Program-made: the position numbers and the translations under genes | From: VBDM01 sp041493345 | GTDB lineage: Bacteria > Pseudomonadota > Gammaproteobacteria > Burkholderiales > SG8-39 | Length of the DNA stretch: 6,828 nucleotides | Assembly: GCA_041493345.1 (NCBI GenBank) | Contig: JBGPYQ010000196.1 | Span: forward strand, 1-6,828 | Direction: 5' to 3' | Notes under the pieces: generated by a model | What the model was told of the DNA's origin: nothing | Seen by the model: the letters and a program-made list of their open reading frames with translations, nothing else | Databases searched by the model: none | Shown here: positions 1 through 5,861 of the stretch, piece after piece | Numbering within the stretch: the first letter of the stretch is position 1 | How the letters are laid out: each line of letters begins with the position of its first letter

Positions 1-102
1 ACCATGATCATACCGAGCAACCTCGCCGACGTGGCGAGCGTGGTCGCCTCGGCGATGACGGTGCTCGACAGAACGAAGGCCGGCGCGGCCAAGCCCCCGT
101 GA
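1..102 (+). CDS. C-terminal end of a probable SPFH/band-7 (stomatin-like) membrane protein, partial
   Basis: Only the last 33 codons are present; the frame is open from base 1 and stops with TGA at 100-102. The tail contains IIPSNLADVASVVASAM followed by a charged, Ala/Pro-rich end. An 'IPSNLAD...ASAM' tail resembles the C-termini of stomatin/slipin-type SPFH proteins, which are membrane-anchored oligomeric scaffolds, often partners of proteases. This is recognition from memory of a short segment, and the diagnostic SPFH domain itself lies left of the window. The stop codon overlaps a possible GTG start (GTGA, 99-102) of the next small frame. The reading frame is secure, the family name much less so. 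Confidence 0.45.
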   Translation, partial: TMIIPSNLADVASVVASAMTVLDRTKAGAAKPP

Positions 103-257
103 TTCTCCCCTCTCCCGATGCTTGCGTCAGCGCGCTTTGCTTCGCGGCTTTCGCCGGTCTTTCGGCCGCACCGGCACCGGCACTGGCGCAGAGCGCGCAG
201 GGAGCCAACCTGCCGCCCGCGAATCCCGTGGTGCTCGAGAGGAACCAGGATGGATAA
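99..257 (+). CDS. Possible small exported protein (52 aa) with signal-peptide-like segment
   Basis: This frame opens with GTG at 99, which overlaps the upstream stop (GTGA), and ends with TAA at 255-257, 8 bases inside the next gene. Residues 8-30 form a hydrophobic, Ala-rich stretch (CFAAFAGLSAAPAPALA) ending in an A-L-A|Q signal peptidase I-like site at 30/31. That would leave a 22-residue mature chain with the end PVVLERNQDG. The third codon positions are GC-rich, as expected for coding DNA here. Against it: there is no basic residue before the hydrophobic core, no clear Shine-Dalgarno sequence, and the mature part is very short. It could be a real small protein, or the remnant of a secreted-protein gene whose start was lost by slippage in the GC repeat at 130-135. 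I know of no named family. Confidence 0.4.
   Translation: MILPSPDACVSALCFAAFAGLSAAPAPALAQSAQGANLPPANPVVLERNQDG
237..243 (+). promoter_or_regulatory. Shine-Dalgarno sequence for the TPP enzyme
   Basis: GAGAGGA lies 6 bases before the ATG at 250. This good spacing, and the start of family-like sequence right after it, favours ATG 250 over the in-frame ATG at 118. The 44 codons between those two starts give an Arg/His/Pro-rich chain unlike any TPP enzyme N-terminus. The site lies inside the end of the possible small gene at 99-257, so the two genes would be translationally coupled. Confidence 0.75.
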
Positions 258-1980
258 AGCACCGCAAGTCAAGCTGCACTCGACCTCGCACTATTTTCTC
301 GAAGGCCTGAATGATATCGGCGTCGAGTATCTGTTCAGCAACTTCGGCACGGACCACGCGCCGCTTATCGAGGAGATGGCGCGCTGGAAAAAAGAGGGCC
401 GGAAGTTTCCCAAGGTCCTGAATTGCCCGCACGAGAACACGGCGATGCACATGGCGGCGGGCTTCGCCATGGCCACCGGCCGCGGGCAGGCGGTGCTGGT
501 GCACGTGGACGCGGGCACGGCGAACTCGGCGATGGCGATGCACAACGCCCGGCGCGGCCGCCTGCCGCTCCTCTTGATGGCGGGCAAGGCGCCCTACACG
601 GTGCGGGGCGAGCTGCCCGGCTCGCGCGACAACTACGTGCACTTCATCCAGGAGCCCTTCGACCAGGGCGGGATCGTGCGTCCCTACGTCAAGTGGGAAT
701 GGACGCTGCCTTCGGGCGTCATGACCAAGGAAACTCTGCGTCGCGCGCACACGGTGGCGCACAGCGACCCGATGGGCCCGGTGTACCTGATGCTGCCGCG
801 CGAGACGCTCACGCAGACCTGGGACGAGGCCGCGGTGCGCCCGTTCCCGGAGGAGCGCTACGGCGCGGTGCCCGCGGGCGCCGCGGACAAATCCTCCGTC
901 GCGGAAATCGCCGAGCGGCTGATCGGATCGAAATACCCGGTCATGGTCACCTCCTACGCCGGACGCAATCCCGAGGCGCCGGCGCTGATCGAGGAGCTCG
1001 CGCGCTTCGCGGGCATTCGCGTCTTCGAGGCGAACCCGCTCTATCTCAACATCTCGCGCACCTCGCCGTGCTTTGCCGGCATGATGCCGGACATCGCCGA
1101 AGCCGACGTCGGCTTGCTTGTGGACGTGGACGTGCCGTGGATCCCGACGCAGACCCGCGAGAACCCGCAGACCTGGTGGGCGCATATCGACGTGGACGTC
1201 GTAAAGGAATGCTTCCCGATCTGGGGTTTCGCCTCGAACCTGCGTCTTCCGGGCGACAGCGTGATGATCCTGAGGCAATTGCTCGAGGCGCTGATGTCAA
1301 AAGCGACACCGGCGTTTCGCCAGGCGGCGGCGAAACGCGTCGAAGCCGTGGCGCGCGAGAGCGAAGAGCGCCGCGCGGGCTTCGCGAAGCAGGCCGCGGA
1401 CAAGGGCAAGCAAGGCGCGATCAATCCGCATTACCTCTGCGCCGAACTTTCCAGGGCGATCGGCGATGACTGTATCGTCGTCAACGAAGGCATACGCAAC
1501 GGCCCGGTGGTCAACGCCCAGATCATGCGTACAAGGCCGGGCTCGGCGATCGGTTTCGCCGGCGGGGGTCTCGGCAGCTCATCCGGCACGGCGCTCGGGA
1601 TCAAGCTCGCGAAGCCCGAGGCGACGGTGGTGCAGATGGTCGGCGACGGCGGTTTCTATTTTGGCAATCCGTCCTCGGTGTACGCGGTCTCCAAACAATA
1701 CAAGCTGCCGATTCTCACGGTGCTCTTCGACAACTCGGGCTGGTCGGCGGTGAAGGAGGCAACGCTGCGCGTATACCCGGACGGCGAAGCCAAGGCGACG
1801 AACGAGTTCAACGCGCTCCTGGCGCCGAACGTCGAGTTCGCGAAAGTCTGCGAAGCGGCGGGCGGCTACGGCGAGATGCTGATCGATCCGGACGCGGTGC
1901 CCGCGGCGATCCAGCGCTGTCTGAATGAAGTGCGCGGCGGACGCTCGGCGCTGATGCACGTGCGCATCCCTGTCCTCTGA
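250..1980 (+). CDS. Thiamine pyrophosphate-requiring enzyme (acetolactate synthase large-subunit superfamily)
   Basis: This 576-residue cytosolic protein has the three-domain layout of ThDP enzymes of the acetolactate synthase/pyruvate oxidase type. The N-terminal PYR domain (about 9-180) carries the conserved glutamate that activates the cofactor, E62 in NCPHENTAMHMAAGFA. A central domain covers about 200-345. The C-terminal PP domain (about 390-560) carries the Mg-ThDP motif from G465-D466-G467 to N495 (GDGGFYFGN ... LFDN). The length is normal for the family. The start at ATG 250 is fixed by the GAGAGGA site. No regulatory small subunit (ilvN-like) lies beside it, and the next + strand gene is a membrane protein, so biosynthetic acetolactate synthase is unlikely. 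Related orphan proteins are usually annotated only as TPP-requiring. The substrate (a 2-keto acid or acyl donor) cannot be told from sequence. The family is certain, the reaction unknown. Confidence 0.93.
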   Translation: MDKAPQVKLHSTSHYFLEGLNDIGVEYLFSNFGTDHAPLIEEMARWKKEGRKFPKVLNCPHENTAMHMAAGFAMATGRGQAVLVHVDAGTANSAMAMHNARRGRLPLLLMAGKAPYTVRGELPGSRDNYVHFIQEPFDQGGIVRPYVKWEWTLPSGVMTKETLRRAHTVAHSDPMGPVYLMLPRETLTQTWDEAAVRPFPEERYGAVPAGAADKSSVAEIAERLIGSKYPVMVTSYAGRNPEAPALIEELARFAGIRVFEANPLYLNISRTSPCFAGMMPDIAEADVGLLVDVDVPWIPTQTRENPQTWWAHIDVDVVKECFPIWGFASNLRLPGDSVMILRQLLEALMSKATPAFRQAAAKRVEAVARESEERRAGFAKQAADKGKQGAINPHYLCAELSRAIGDDCIVVNEGIRNGPVVNAQIMRTRPGSAIGFAGGGLGSSSGTALGIKLAKPEATVVQMVGDGGFYFGNPSSVYAVSKQYKLPILTVLFDNSGWSAVKEATLRVYPDGEAKATNEFNALLAPNVEFAKVCEAAGGYGEMLIDPDAVPAAIQRCLNEVRGGRSALMHVRIPVL

Positions 1981-1989
1981 ATCCAGCAT

Positions 1990-2104
1990 GTCATCCCGAG
2001 GCGCTTGTCTCATAAAGGCGCCGAGGGATCTCCGTGGGAACGATGGGTCCGTGGAGATCCTTCGCGGAGTTCACCCTGAGCGAAGCCGAAGGGCTCAGGA
2101 TGAC
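1990..2104. repeat. Compound palindromic interspersed repeat (REP-like)
   Basis: This element fills most of the gap between the TPP enzyme and the SirB2-like gene. It is bounded by GTCATCC (1990-1996) and its complement GGATGAC (2098-2104). Inside are three further inverted pairs: GGCGC/GCGCC (2000-2004/2018-2022), GGATCTCC/GGAGATCC (2026-2033/2053-2060) and CCTGAGC/GCTCAGG (2075-2081/2093-2099). The module CCCTGAGCGAAGCCGAAGGG is, from memory, a widespread REP-like palindrome of proteobacterial and environmental genomes. It starts 9 bases after the TPP gene stop and could act as an mRNA 3' stabiliser or attenuator. No U-tract follows, so it is not a classical intrinsic terminator. No protein is encoded here. 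Confidence 0.8.
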
Positions 2105-2144
2105 TCCGTAGCCACCATGCGGGCCGGCGGGTAAACGGCGGCGC

Positions 2145-2537
2145 ATGGACTTCGCCGCGCTCAAGGCAATTCACATCGCGACGGCGGCGATCTCCTATGC
2201 GCTGTTTTTCGTGCGCGGGATCTGGATGCTCACCGGTTCGCCGCTGCTCGAGCGGCGCTGGGTCAGGGTGGTGCCGCACGTCAACGACACGGTGCTCCTC
2301 TCCGCGGCAATCTGGATGGCGGTCATCCTGCGGCAGTATCCGGGAACGCAGGGCTGGCTTACCGCCAAGCTCGCCGGCCTGATCGCCTATATCGGGCTCG
2401 GCATGGTGGCGTTGCACCGCGGCAGGATCCGTGGCGTGCGGCTCGCGGCGTGGCTCGCGGCGCAGCTGGTGTTCGCTTACATCGTTGCCGTGGCGCTTAC
2501 CCACGATCCTCTGCCGTTCCGTGCCGCCATCCGCTAG
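2145..2537 (+). CDS. SirB2-family integral membrane protein
   Basis: This 130-residue protein has four predicted membrane helices (about 8-28, 46-64, 73-92 and 99-118). It carries the conserved polar residues of the SirB2 family: K7 and H10 (LKAIHIATA), the F-x-x-R-x-x-W motif near R24, P44-H45 with D48 (RVVPHVNDTVLLSAAIW) and K75. The family is small, inner-membrane and biochemically uncharacterised. The name comes from the Salmonella sirB locus, although direct regulation of invasion genes is not established for family members. Conserved His, Arg and Asp in membrane segments would suit a cofactor or ion role, but that is inference. The start ATG 2145 gives the full family length; only a weak purine-rich stretch (GGCGG) precedes it. 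It lies 59 bases upstream of the Crp/Fnr regulator on the same strand. Confidence 0.88.
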   Translation: MDFAALKAIHIATAAISYALFFVRGIWMLTGSPLLERRWVRVVPHVNDTVLLSAAIWMAVILRQYPGTQGWLTAKLAGLIAYIGLGMVALHRGRIRGVRLAAWLAAQLVFAYIVAVALTHDPLPFRAAIR

Positions 2538-2555
2538 ACTGCGCGTTGCGCGGAT

Positions 2556-2569
2556 GTGATCCAGATCAT
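2556..2569. promoter_or_regulatory. FNR/DNR-type operator upstream of the Crp/Fnr gene
   Basis: The sequence GTGATCCAGATCAT matches the FNR/ANR/DNR consensus TTGAT-N4-ATCAA at 8 of 10 positions, with perfect inner arms TGATC/GATCA. It is in the 59-base gap between the SirB2-like gene and the regulator, centred about 34.5 bases before the regulator's ATG at 2597. A class II activator site at -41.5 would put transcription start after that ATG. Autorepression, or a distance not typical of activation, is therefore more likely. It also overlaps a half-match to a CRP site (TGTGA at 2555-2559). Confidence 0.6.
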
Positions 2570-2596
2570 GCAGCACCGGCCACGCCCCTCGACGCC

Positions 2597-3286
2597 ATGA
2601 CCGCCCCGATCAATGCCCGGTCCTTTCTCGCCAACGTGCCGCTGTTCAAGGAGCTGGCCCCGGATGAGCTCGACCGCATCGCCGCCTTCACCCAGCAAGT
2701 GCGCGCGCCGCGCTCCGAGATCCTGTTTCACCGGGGCGACGAGGCGAAGGGTTTTCACATCGTCGTCTTCGGCCAGGTCAAGCTCGCGTTCGTTTCGGCG
2801 CACGGCGATGAAAAAGTGGTCGACATCCTCGGACCGGGGCAGAGTTTCGGCGAGGCGGTGATGTTCATGGAGCGGCCGCACGTGGTGACGGCGCAGGTGC
2901 TCGTGGACTCCCTGCTGCTGCACGTCCAGCGCGAAGCGGTGTTCGACGAACTGGAGCGCGACCCGCGCTTCGCGCGGCGCATGATCGCCGGCCTTTCGCG
3001 CCGGCTGCACGACCTGATCGGCGACCTGGAGGCCAACTCGATGCGCTCGGGCACGCAGCGCATCATCGGTTATCTTCTGCACGCTTGCAGCCCGTCGTCG
3101 GCGCAGGACGGCGGGATCGAGGTCACGCTTCCGGCCACCAAGGGCGTCGTGGCTTCGCGGCTCAACCTCACCCTGGAGCACTTCTCGCGCATCCTGCACG
3201 AGCTGGCCGCGAAAGGCCTGATCGAAGTTCGCGGCCGCAGCGTGCACATCCGCGACGTCGACCGGCTGCGCGGCTTCGATCCCTGA
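2597..3286 (+). CDS. Crp/Fnr-family transcriptional regulator, DNR/FNR-like without Fe-S cysteines
   Basis: This 229-residue protein has an N-terminal cyclic-nucleotide-binding-fold sensor domain (about 14-130, with GQSFGEAVMF at 81-90), a dimerisation helix (about 125-150) and a C-terminal winged helix-turn-helix (about 152-222). The recognition helix contains E194-H-F-S197-R198. The E-x-x-S-R pattern is that of FNR-type proteins reading TGAT half-sites, whereas CRP has RE-x-x-x-R. The only cysteine is C164, so it has no FNR-type oxygen-sensing Fe-S cluster. The length and residues resemble DNR/NnrR-type nitrogen-oxide sensors, but the signal is inferred. ATG 2597 is chosen because the family N-terminus (ARSFLANVPLFKELAPDEL) begins just after it. 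A matching operator lies just upstream, and the gene ends 3 bases from the convergent respiratory operon. Confidence 0.9.
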   Translation: MTAPINARSFLANVPLFKELAPDELDRIAAFTQQVRAPRSEILFHRGDEAKGFHIVVFGQVKLAFVSAHGDEKVVDILGPGQSFGEAVMFMERPHVVTAQVLVDSLLLHVQREAVFDELERDPRFARRMIAGLSRRLHDLIGDLEANSMRSGTQRIIGYLLHACSPSSAQDGGIEVTLPATKGVVASRLNLTLEHFSRILHELAAKGLIEVRGRSVHIRDVDRLRGFDP

Positions 3287-3289
3287 GCT

Positions 3290-3514
3290 TCAGCCCGGCG
3301 CGCGTTTTTCGCGGATCAGGATCTCGCAGCGCCCGTCGTCGAACCAGGTCGTGTTCCAGCAATAGCCGTTGCGCTCGAGCACGCGGTAGAGCGGGACCGG
3401 CTCGCGGTTGAGGATGAGGAGGATCTCGCCTCCCGGCTCGAGCTCGCAAATTGCCTCCATCACCCGCTCGAAGGGCTCCGGCGGTTCAAGGCCGCGCGCG
3501 TCGATGCGTATCAC
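3290..3514 (-). CDS. DUF2249 domain protein (TusA-like fold)
   Basis: This 74-residue soluble protein is almost entirely one DUF2249 domain. It opens with IDARGLEPPEPFERVMEAI, continues with G29-E-I-L-L-I-L, then R37-E-P-V-P-L-Y and an acidic/aromatic end. These are hallmarks of the family, whose fold is related to TusA and which often sits beside nitric-oxide or hemerythrin genes; its biochemical role is unsettled. The start is GTG at 3514, chosen because an AGGAG site precedes it and because it overlaps the stop of the CtaA-like gene as GTGA (3511-3514), which implies translational coupling. It is the last gene of the operon visible here. Its two cysteines (C52, C63) are not in the TusA active-site position, so sulfur relay is not supported. 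Confidence 0.88.
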   Translation of the reverse strand: MIRIDARGLEPPEPFERVMEAICELEPGGEILLILNREPVPLYRVLERNGYCWNTTWFDDGRCEILIREKRAPG

Positions 3515-4428
3515 GGTCGCTTCTCCTGCGGACCCAGCCGCCCGAGCATGCTCACCAGGACGATCAGCACCAGCGACGCGAGAGCGTTGTGCAACACCGC
3601 GAGCGCGATGGGAAAACCCGTGATCAGCATCGCCGCCCCGAGCGCGATCTGGAGGGCAACGAGGGCGAGCAGCGCGATTCCCAGCCGCGCGCCGCGCAGC
3701 CGCGCGTGCCGCCACCCGATCCACGCCAGCAGCGCCGCGAGGAGCAGGGCGCCGAAGCGATGCGCCAGGTGCAAGGCCTGCCGGGAAGCGTCTGCAAGGC
3801 CGTCGTTCGGGAGGAAGGGATCGAAGGCGCGCCAATCGGCGCCCGGCGGCCAGAACCCGCCGCCGCACCCGGGCAGGCCGGTGCAGGCGAGCGCCGCGTG
3901 TCTCGCTCCGATCAGCCCGCCGAGTGCGATCTGCAACGCCACGAGCGCGAGCGCAACACAAATCCAGAGACGCAGGCGCGCCGGCGGCGCTTCCCCGCGG
4001 CCGTCGGGCTGCCACAGCCAGGCGAGCAGGCCGAGCAGCGCCATGCCTCCGAGCAGGTTGCCGAGCATCACCGCGGGCAGCGTCGAAGGCGTGTATTTGC
4101 CGAGCCAGGCGAGAAGGCCGGCGAGCAGAACGAGCGCTACGGCCGCCGCGCGCCGCGAATCGCCGCGCCAGCGATGCCATCCCAGCGCCGCGATGATGAG
4201 GAACAGGATGCCGGCGACGCTCGCCGCAATGCGGTGCGCGGCGCGCGCGATGAATACCGGCGAGTCTTCGGAGGGCACGGCCGCGGGAACTTCGACCTGC
4301 GCGCCGTAACAGGCGGGCCAGTCGCGGCACGACAGCCCGGACTGCGACAAGCGGATGAACGCGCTCGTCGCGGTAATGATCAGCACCAGCGCCAGGGCGA
4401 TGCTCGCGAGGCGGCGGATCAGGTTCAT
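3511..4428 (-). CDS. ctaA: CtaA/Cox15-family heme A synthase homologue
   Basis: This 305-residue protein has about eight membrane helices in two homologous halves, as in CtaA/Cox15. Those enzymes oxidise the heme O methyl group to give heme A for terminal oxidases. Family marks are RLSQSGLSCRDWPACYG with the first-loop cysteine pair C34/C40, H65 in helix 2 (ARAAHR), GKYTPSTLPAV before helix 4, the second cysteine pair C182/C188, H223 (LHLAHRFGA) and H280 (LAVLHNA). Oddly, the helix 4 position that is His in characterised CtaA (usually in an H-L-L-G-G context) is N124 (L-G-N-L-L-G-G). One of the four heme ligands is thus replaced. The start ATG 4428 overlaps the subunit I stop (ATGA). It may make heme A for the adjacent subunit, or act as a divergent heme-handling assembly protein. 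Family secure, activity uncertain. Confidence 0.88.
   Translation of the reverse strand: MNLIRRLASIALALVLIITATSAFIRLSQSGLSCRDWPACYGAQVEVPAAVPSEDSPVFIARAAHRIAASVAGILFLIIAALGWHRWRGDSRRAAAVALVLLAGLLAWLGKYTPSTLPAVMLGNLLGGMALLGLLAWLWQPDGRGEAPPARLRLWICVALALVALQIALGGLIGARHAALACTGLPGCGGGFWPPGADWRAFDPFLPNDGLADASRQALHLAHRFGALLLAALLAWIGWRHARLRGARLGIALLALVALQIALGAAMLITGFPIALAVLHNALASLVLIVLVSMLGRLGPQEKRP
3523..3527 (-). promoter_or_regulatory. Shine-Dalgarno sequence of the DUF2249 gene
   Basis: On the - strand AGGAG lies 8 bases before the GTG at 3514, inside the last codons of the CtaA-like gene. It decides the start: reading further upstream in this frame gives only the out-of-frame shadow of the CtaA-like gene. 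Confidence 0.75.
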
Positions 4429-5861
4429 CCGGATGCCCGGCCGCGCCGCTCCAGCAGCGCGCGAAACACCACGATCAGGAACAGCACCCCGCCGGCGACG
4501 GCCACCAGCCCGCCCAGACCCATCAATCCCATTCCGAACACTTCCTGCGCGCTCTTCAGCACCTGCTCGCTGCCCGCCACCTTGCGCTGCACGCCGTAGC
4601 CGCCGGACCATACCAGCCCGACGATGTGCCCCAGTTGCCCGCCGCCGTAAAGATACGGCTGCAGCACGGCGAGGCGCCCTTGCGGCGTGCCGAATCCGAG
4701 CCGCGGCAGCAGCGCGTAGGCAAGACCCATCAGCGCCAGCGTCACGCCGACGATCGAGCCGTGGTAATGAGCGGGAATGCGCACGTCGCTGCCGCGGACC
4801 AGGAAGCCGATCAGCCCGCCGAGCGCAAACAGCGCGAGCGAGCAGACGAGCGCCGAGTGCAAGGGTCGCGTCGCCGCGGTCCCCGGGGAGGCGCGCGCAA
4901 GGCCGATCAGCACGGCAAGGCCCATCGGCAGAATGGCAAGGCCGCCGCCGAAGCGCATCAGCCAGGTGTGCAGCCTCTGGTGCTCGATCGAACCGACGTC
5001 CCAGGCGAGGTAGATCAACGGCACGGCGAACACCGAGGCGAGCGCAATCGCGAACAATAGCACCGCGAGCCGCGGCGACAACGGCAGCGGCGCGCCGATC
5101 AGCGTCGCGAGCCACAACCACGCCACCAGCATCAACAGCGTCCAGGTGAACTGGATCGCGTGGCCGCCGCCCCAGAACAGCAGCTCGTAATAAGGCTTGC
5201 CCGACAGTTCCGCCGGCACTTCGGCCCACGACCATGCGAGAGCGATGAGCGCTATCGCCGCCGCCACCACCGAGGCGTTGAGGCCGAAGCGCAGCGCACC
5301 CTCGCCGTCAAGACCGATGCCGAAGCGGGCGGGGGCGAGCAGATTGCGCACGATGAGCAGGGCAAAGCCGGCTCCGAACACCGTCAGCCCGTACAGAAAT
5401 ACGCCGTCGTCGAGCACCGGCACATAGTTGCTCATGACCGGATGGCCCTGGCCGAGGAATGGCGCCGCCGCCATGACGATCGCGCCGATTGCCGCGAGCA
5501 CGAGCGCCGCGCCGGCCAGCGCCGGAAAGCGCGGCCGGCTGTTCAAGGTCCAGAGCATCCCGGCGAAGGCGGCGAACCACACCAGCACCGAAAGATCCAC
5601 GTGCACCACCAGCGCCACCCGGAAAAAATCCGCGACTGGAAACATCTGCTGCAGCCCGGGCGTGCGCGCGAGCACCAGAAGCACCGAGAAAAGTCCGGAG
5701 CCGACCAGCGCCGAAAGGGCGAGCAGCAGCCAACCGGCGGCGAGCCGCTTGCGCATATCGCCGGGAACCGGAAGAGCGAACTCCGCGACGCCCTCGCCCG
5801 CAAACGTCGCTCCGGCGCGCAATGCGCCGAGCGCCGGCGCGAACAGGATCCCGGGGCTCAT
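4425..5861 (-). CDS. Divergent heme-copper oxidase superfamily subunit I (possible nitric oxide reductase type)
   Basis: This 478-residue protein has about 12 membrane helices after a roughly 38-residue N-terminal extension. Candidate ligands in order are H87 in helix II (VVHVDLSVLVWF, low-spin heme), H234 in helix VI (FWGGGHAIQFTW, active-site metal), and H365 and H367 in helix X (RIPAHYHGSIVG, high- and low-spin hemes). The tyrosine four residues after the helix VI histidine in A/B-type oxygen reductases is F238. No adjacent His-His pair exists; the helix VII region reads YLAWDVGSIEHQRLH, leaving D288, H294 and H298 as candidates. NO reductases also lack the cross-linked tyrosine. The start ATG 5861 overlaps the preceding stop (ATGA). 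Neighbouring SCO and CtaA genes suit copper and heme insertion. No subunit II or cytochrome c subunit is within the window. It could equally be a divergent terminal oxidase. Superfamily firm, reaction inferred. Confidence 0.85.
   Translation of the reverse strand: MSPGILFAPALGALRAGATFAGEGVAEFALPVPGDMRKRLAAGWLLLALSALVGSGLFSVLLVLARTPGLQQMFPVADFFRVALVVHVDLSVLVWFAAFAGMLWTLNSRPRFPALAGAALVLAAIGAIVMAAAPFLGQGHPVMSNYVPVLDDGVFLYGLTVFGAGFALLIVRNLLAPARFGIGLDGEGALRFGLNASVVAAAIALIALAWSWAEVPAELSGKPYYELLFWGGGHAIQFTWTLLMLVAWLWLATLIGAPLPLSPRLAVLLFAIALASVFAVPLIYLAWDVGSIEHQRLHTWLMRFGGGLAILPMGLAVLIGLARASPGTAATRPLHSALVCSLALFALGGLIGFLVRGSDVRIPAHYHGSIVGVTLALMGLAYALLPRLGFGTPQGRLAVLQPYLYGGGQLGHIVGLVWSGGYGVQRKVAGSEQVLKSAQEVFGMGLMGLGGLVAVAGGVLFLIVVFRALLERRGRASG

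Noticed and set aside
160..187. Short tandem repeat of CACCGG units
   Set aside because: About three short imperfect units that encode the Ala-Pro run of the small frame; too short to call a repeat locus.
118..249. N-terminal extension of the TPP enzyme from ATG 118
   Set aside because: The added 44 residues are Arg/His/Pro-rich and unlike the family, ATG 118 has no ribosome site, and ATG 250 has a good one.
127..1278. Long open frame on the - strand opposite the TPP gene
   Set aside because: It is His/Arg-rich, a typical mirror of a high-GC gene in an antisense frame, and has no domain. The + strand protein is clearly real.
2555..2570. CRP (cAMP receptor protein) site TGTGA-N6-TCATG
   Set aside because: Only the left half-site matches well. 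The symmetric TGATC/GATCA core and the E-x-x-S-R helix of the adjacent regulator fit an FNR/DNR site better.
3290..3325. Possible intrinsic terminator near a TTTTT run between the convergent genes
   Set aside because: The GC-rich stretch before the T-run (CGGCGCGCG) does not form a convincing stem with a loop, and the run lies inside the DUF2249 coding sequence.
3451..4599. Long + strand open frame opposite the CtaA-like gene
   Set aside because: Its product is Arg/Gln/Glu-rich and low in complexity, an antisense shadow. The - strand reading gives a recognisable eight-helix protein.
4429..5235. Upstream extension of the CtaA-like frame
   Set aside because: It is Arg/Ala-rich and lies over subunit I in another frame. 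The ATGA overlap at 4425-4428 gives the proper start.
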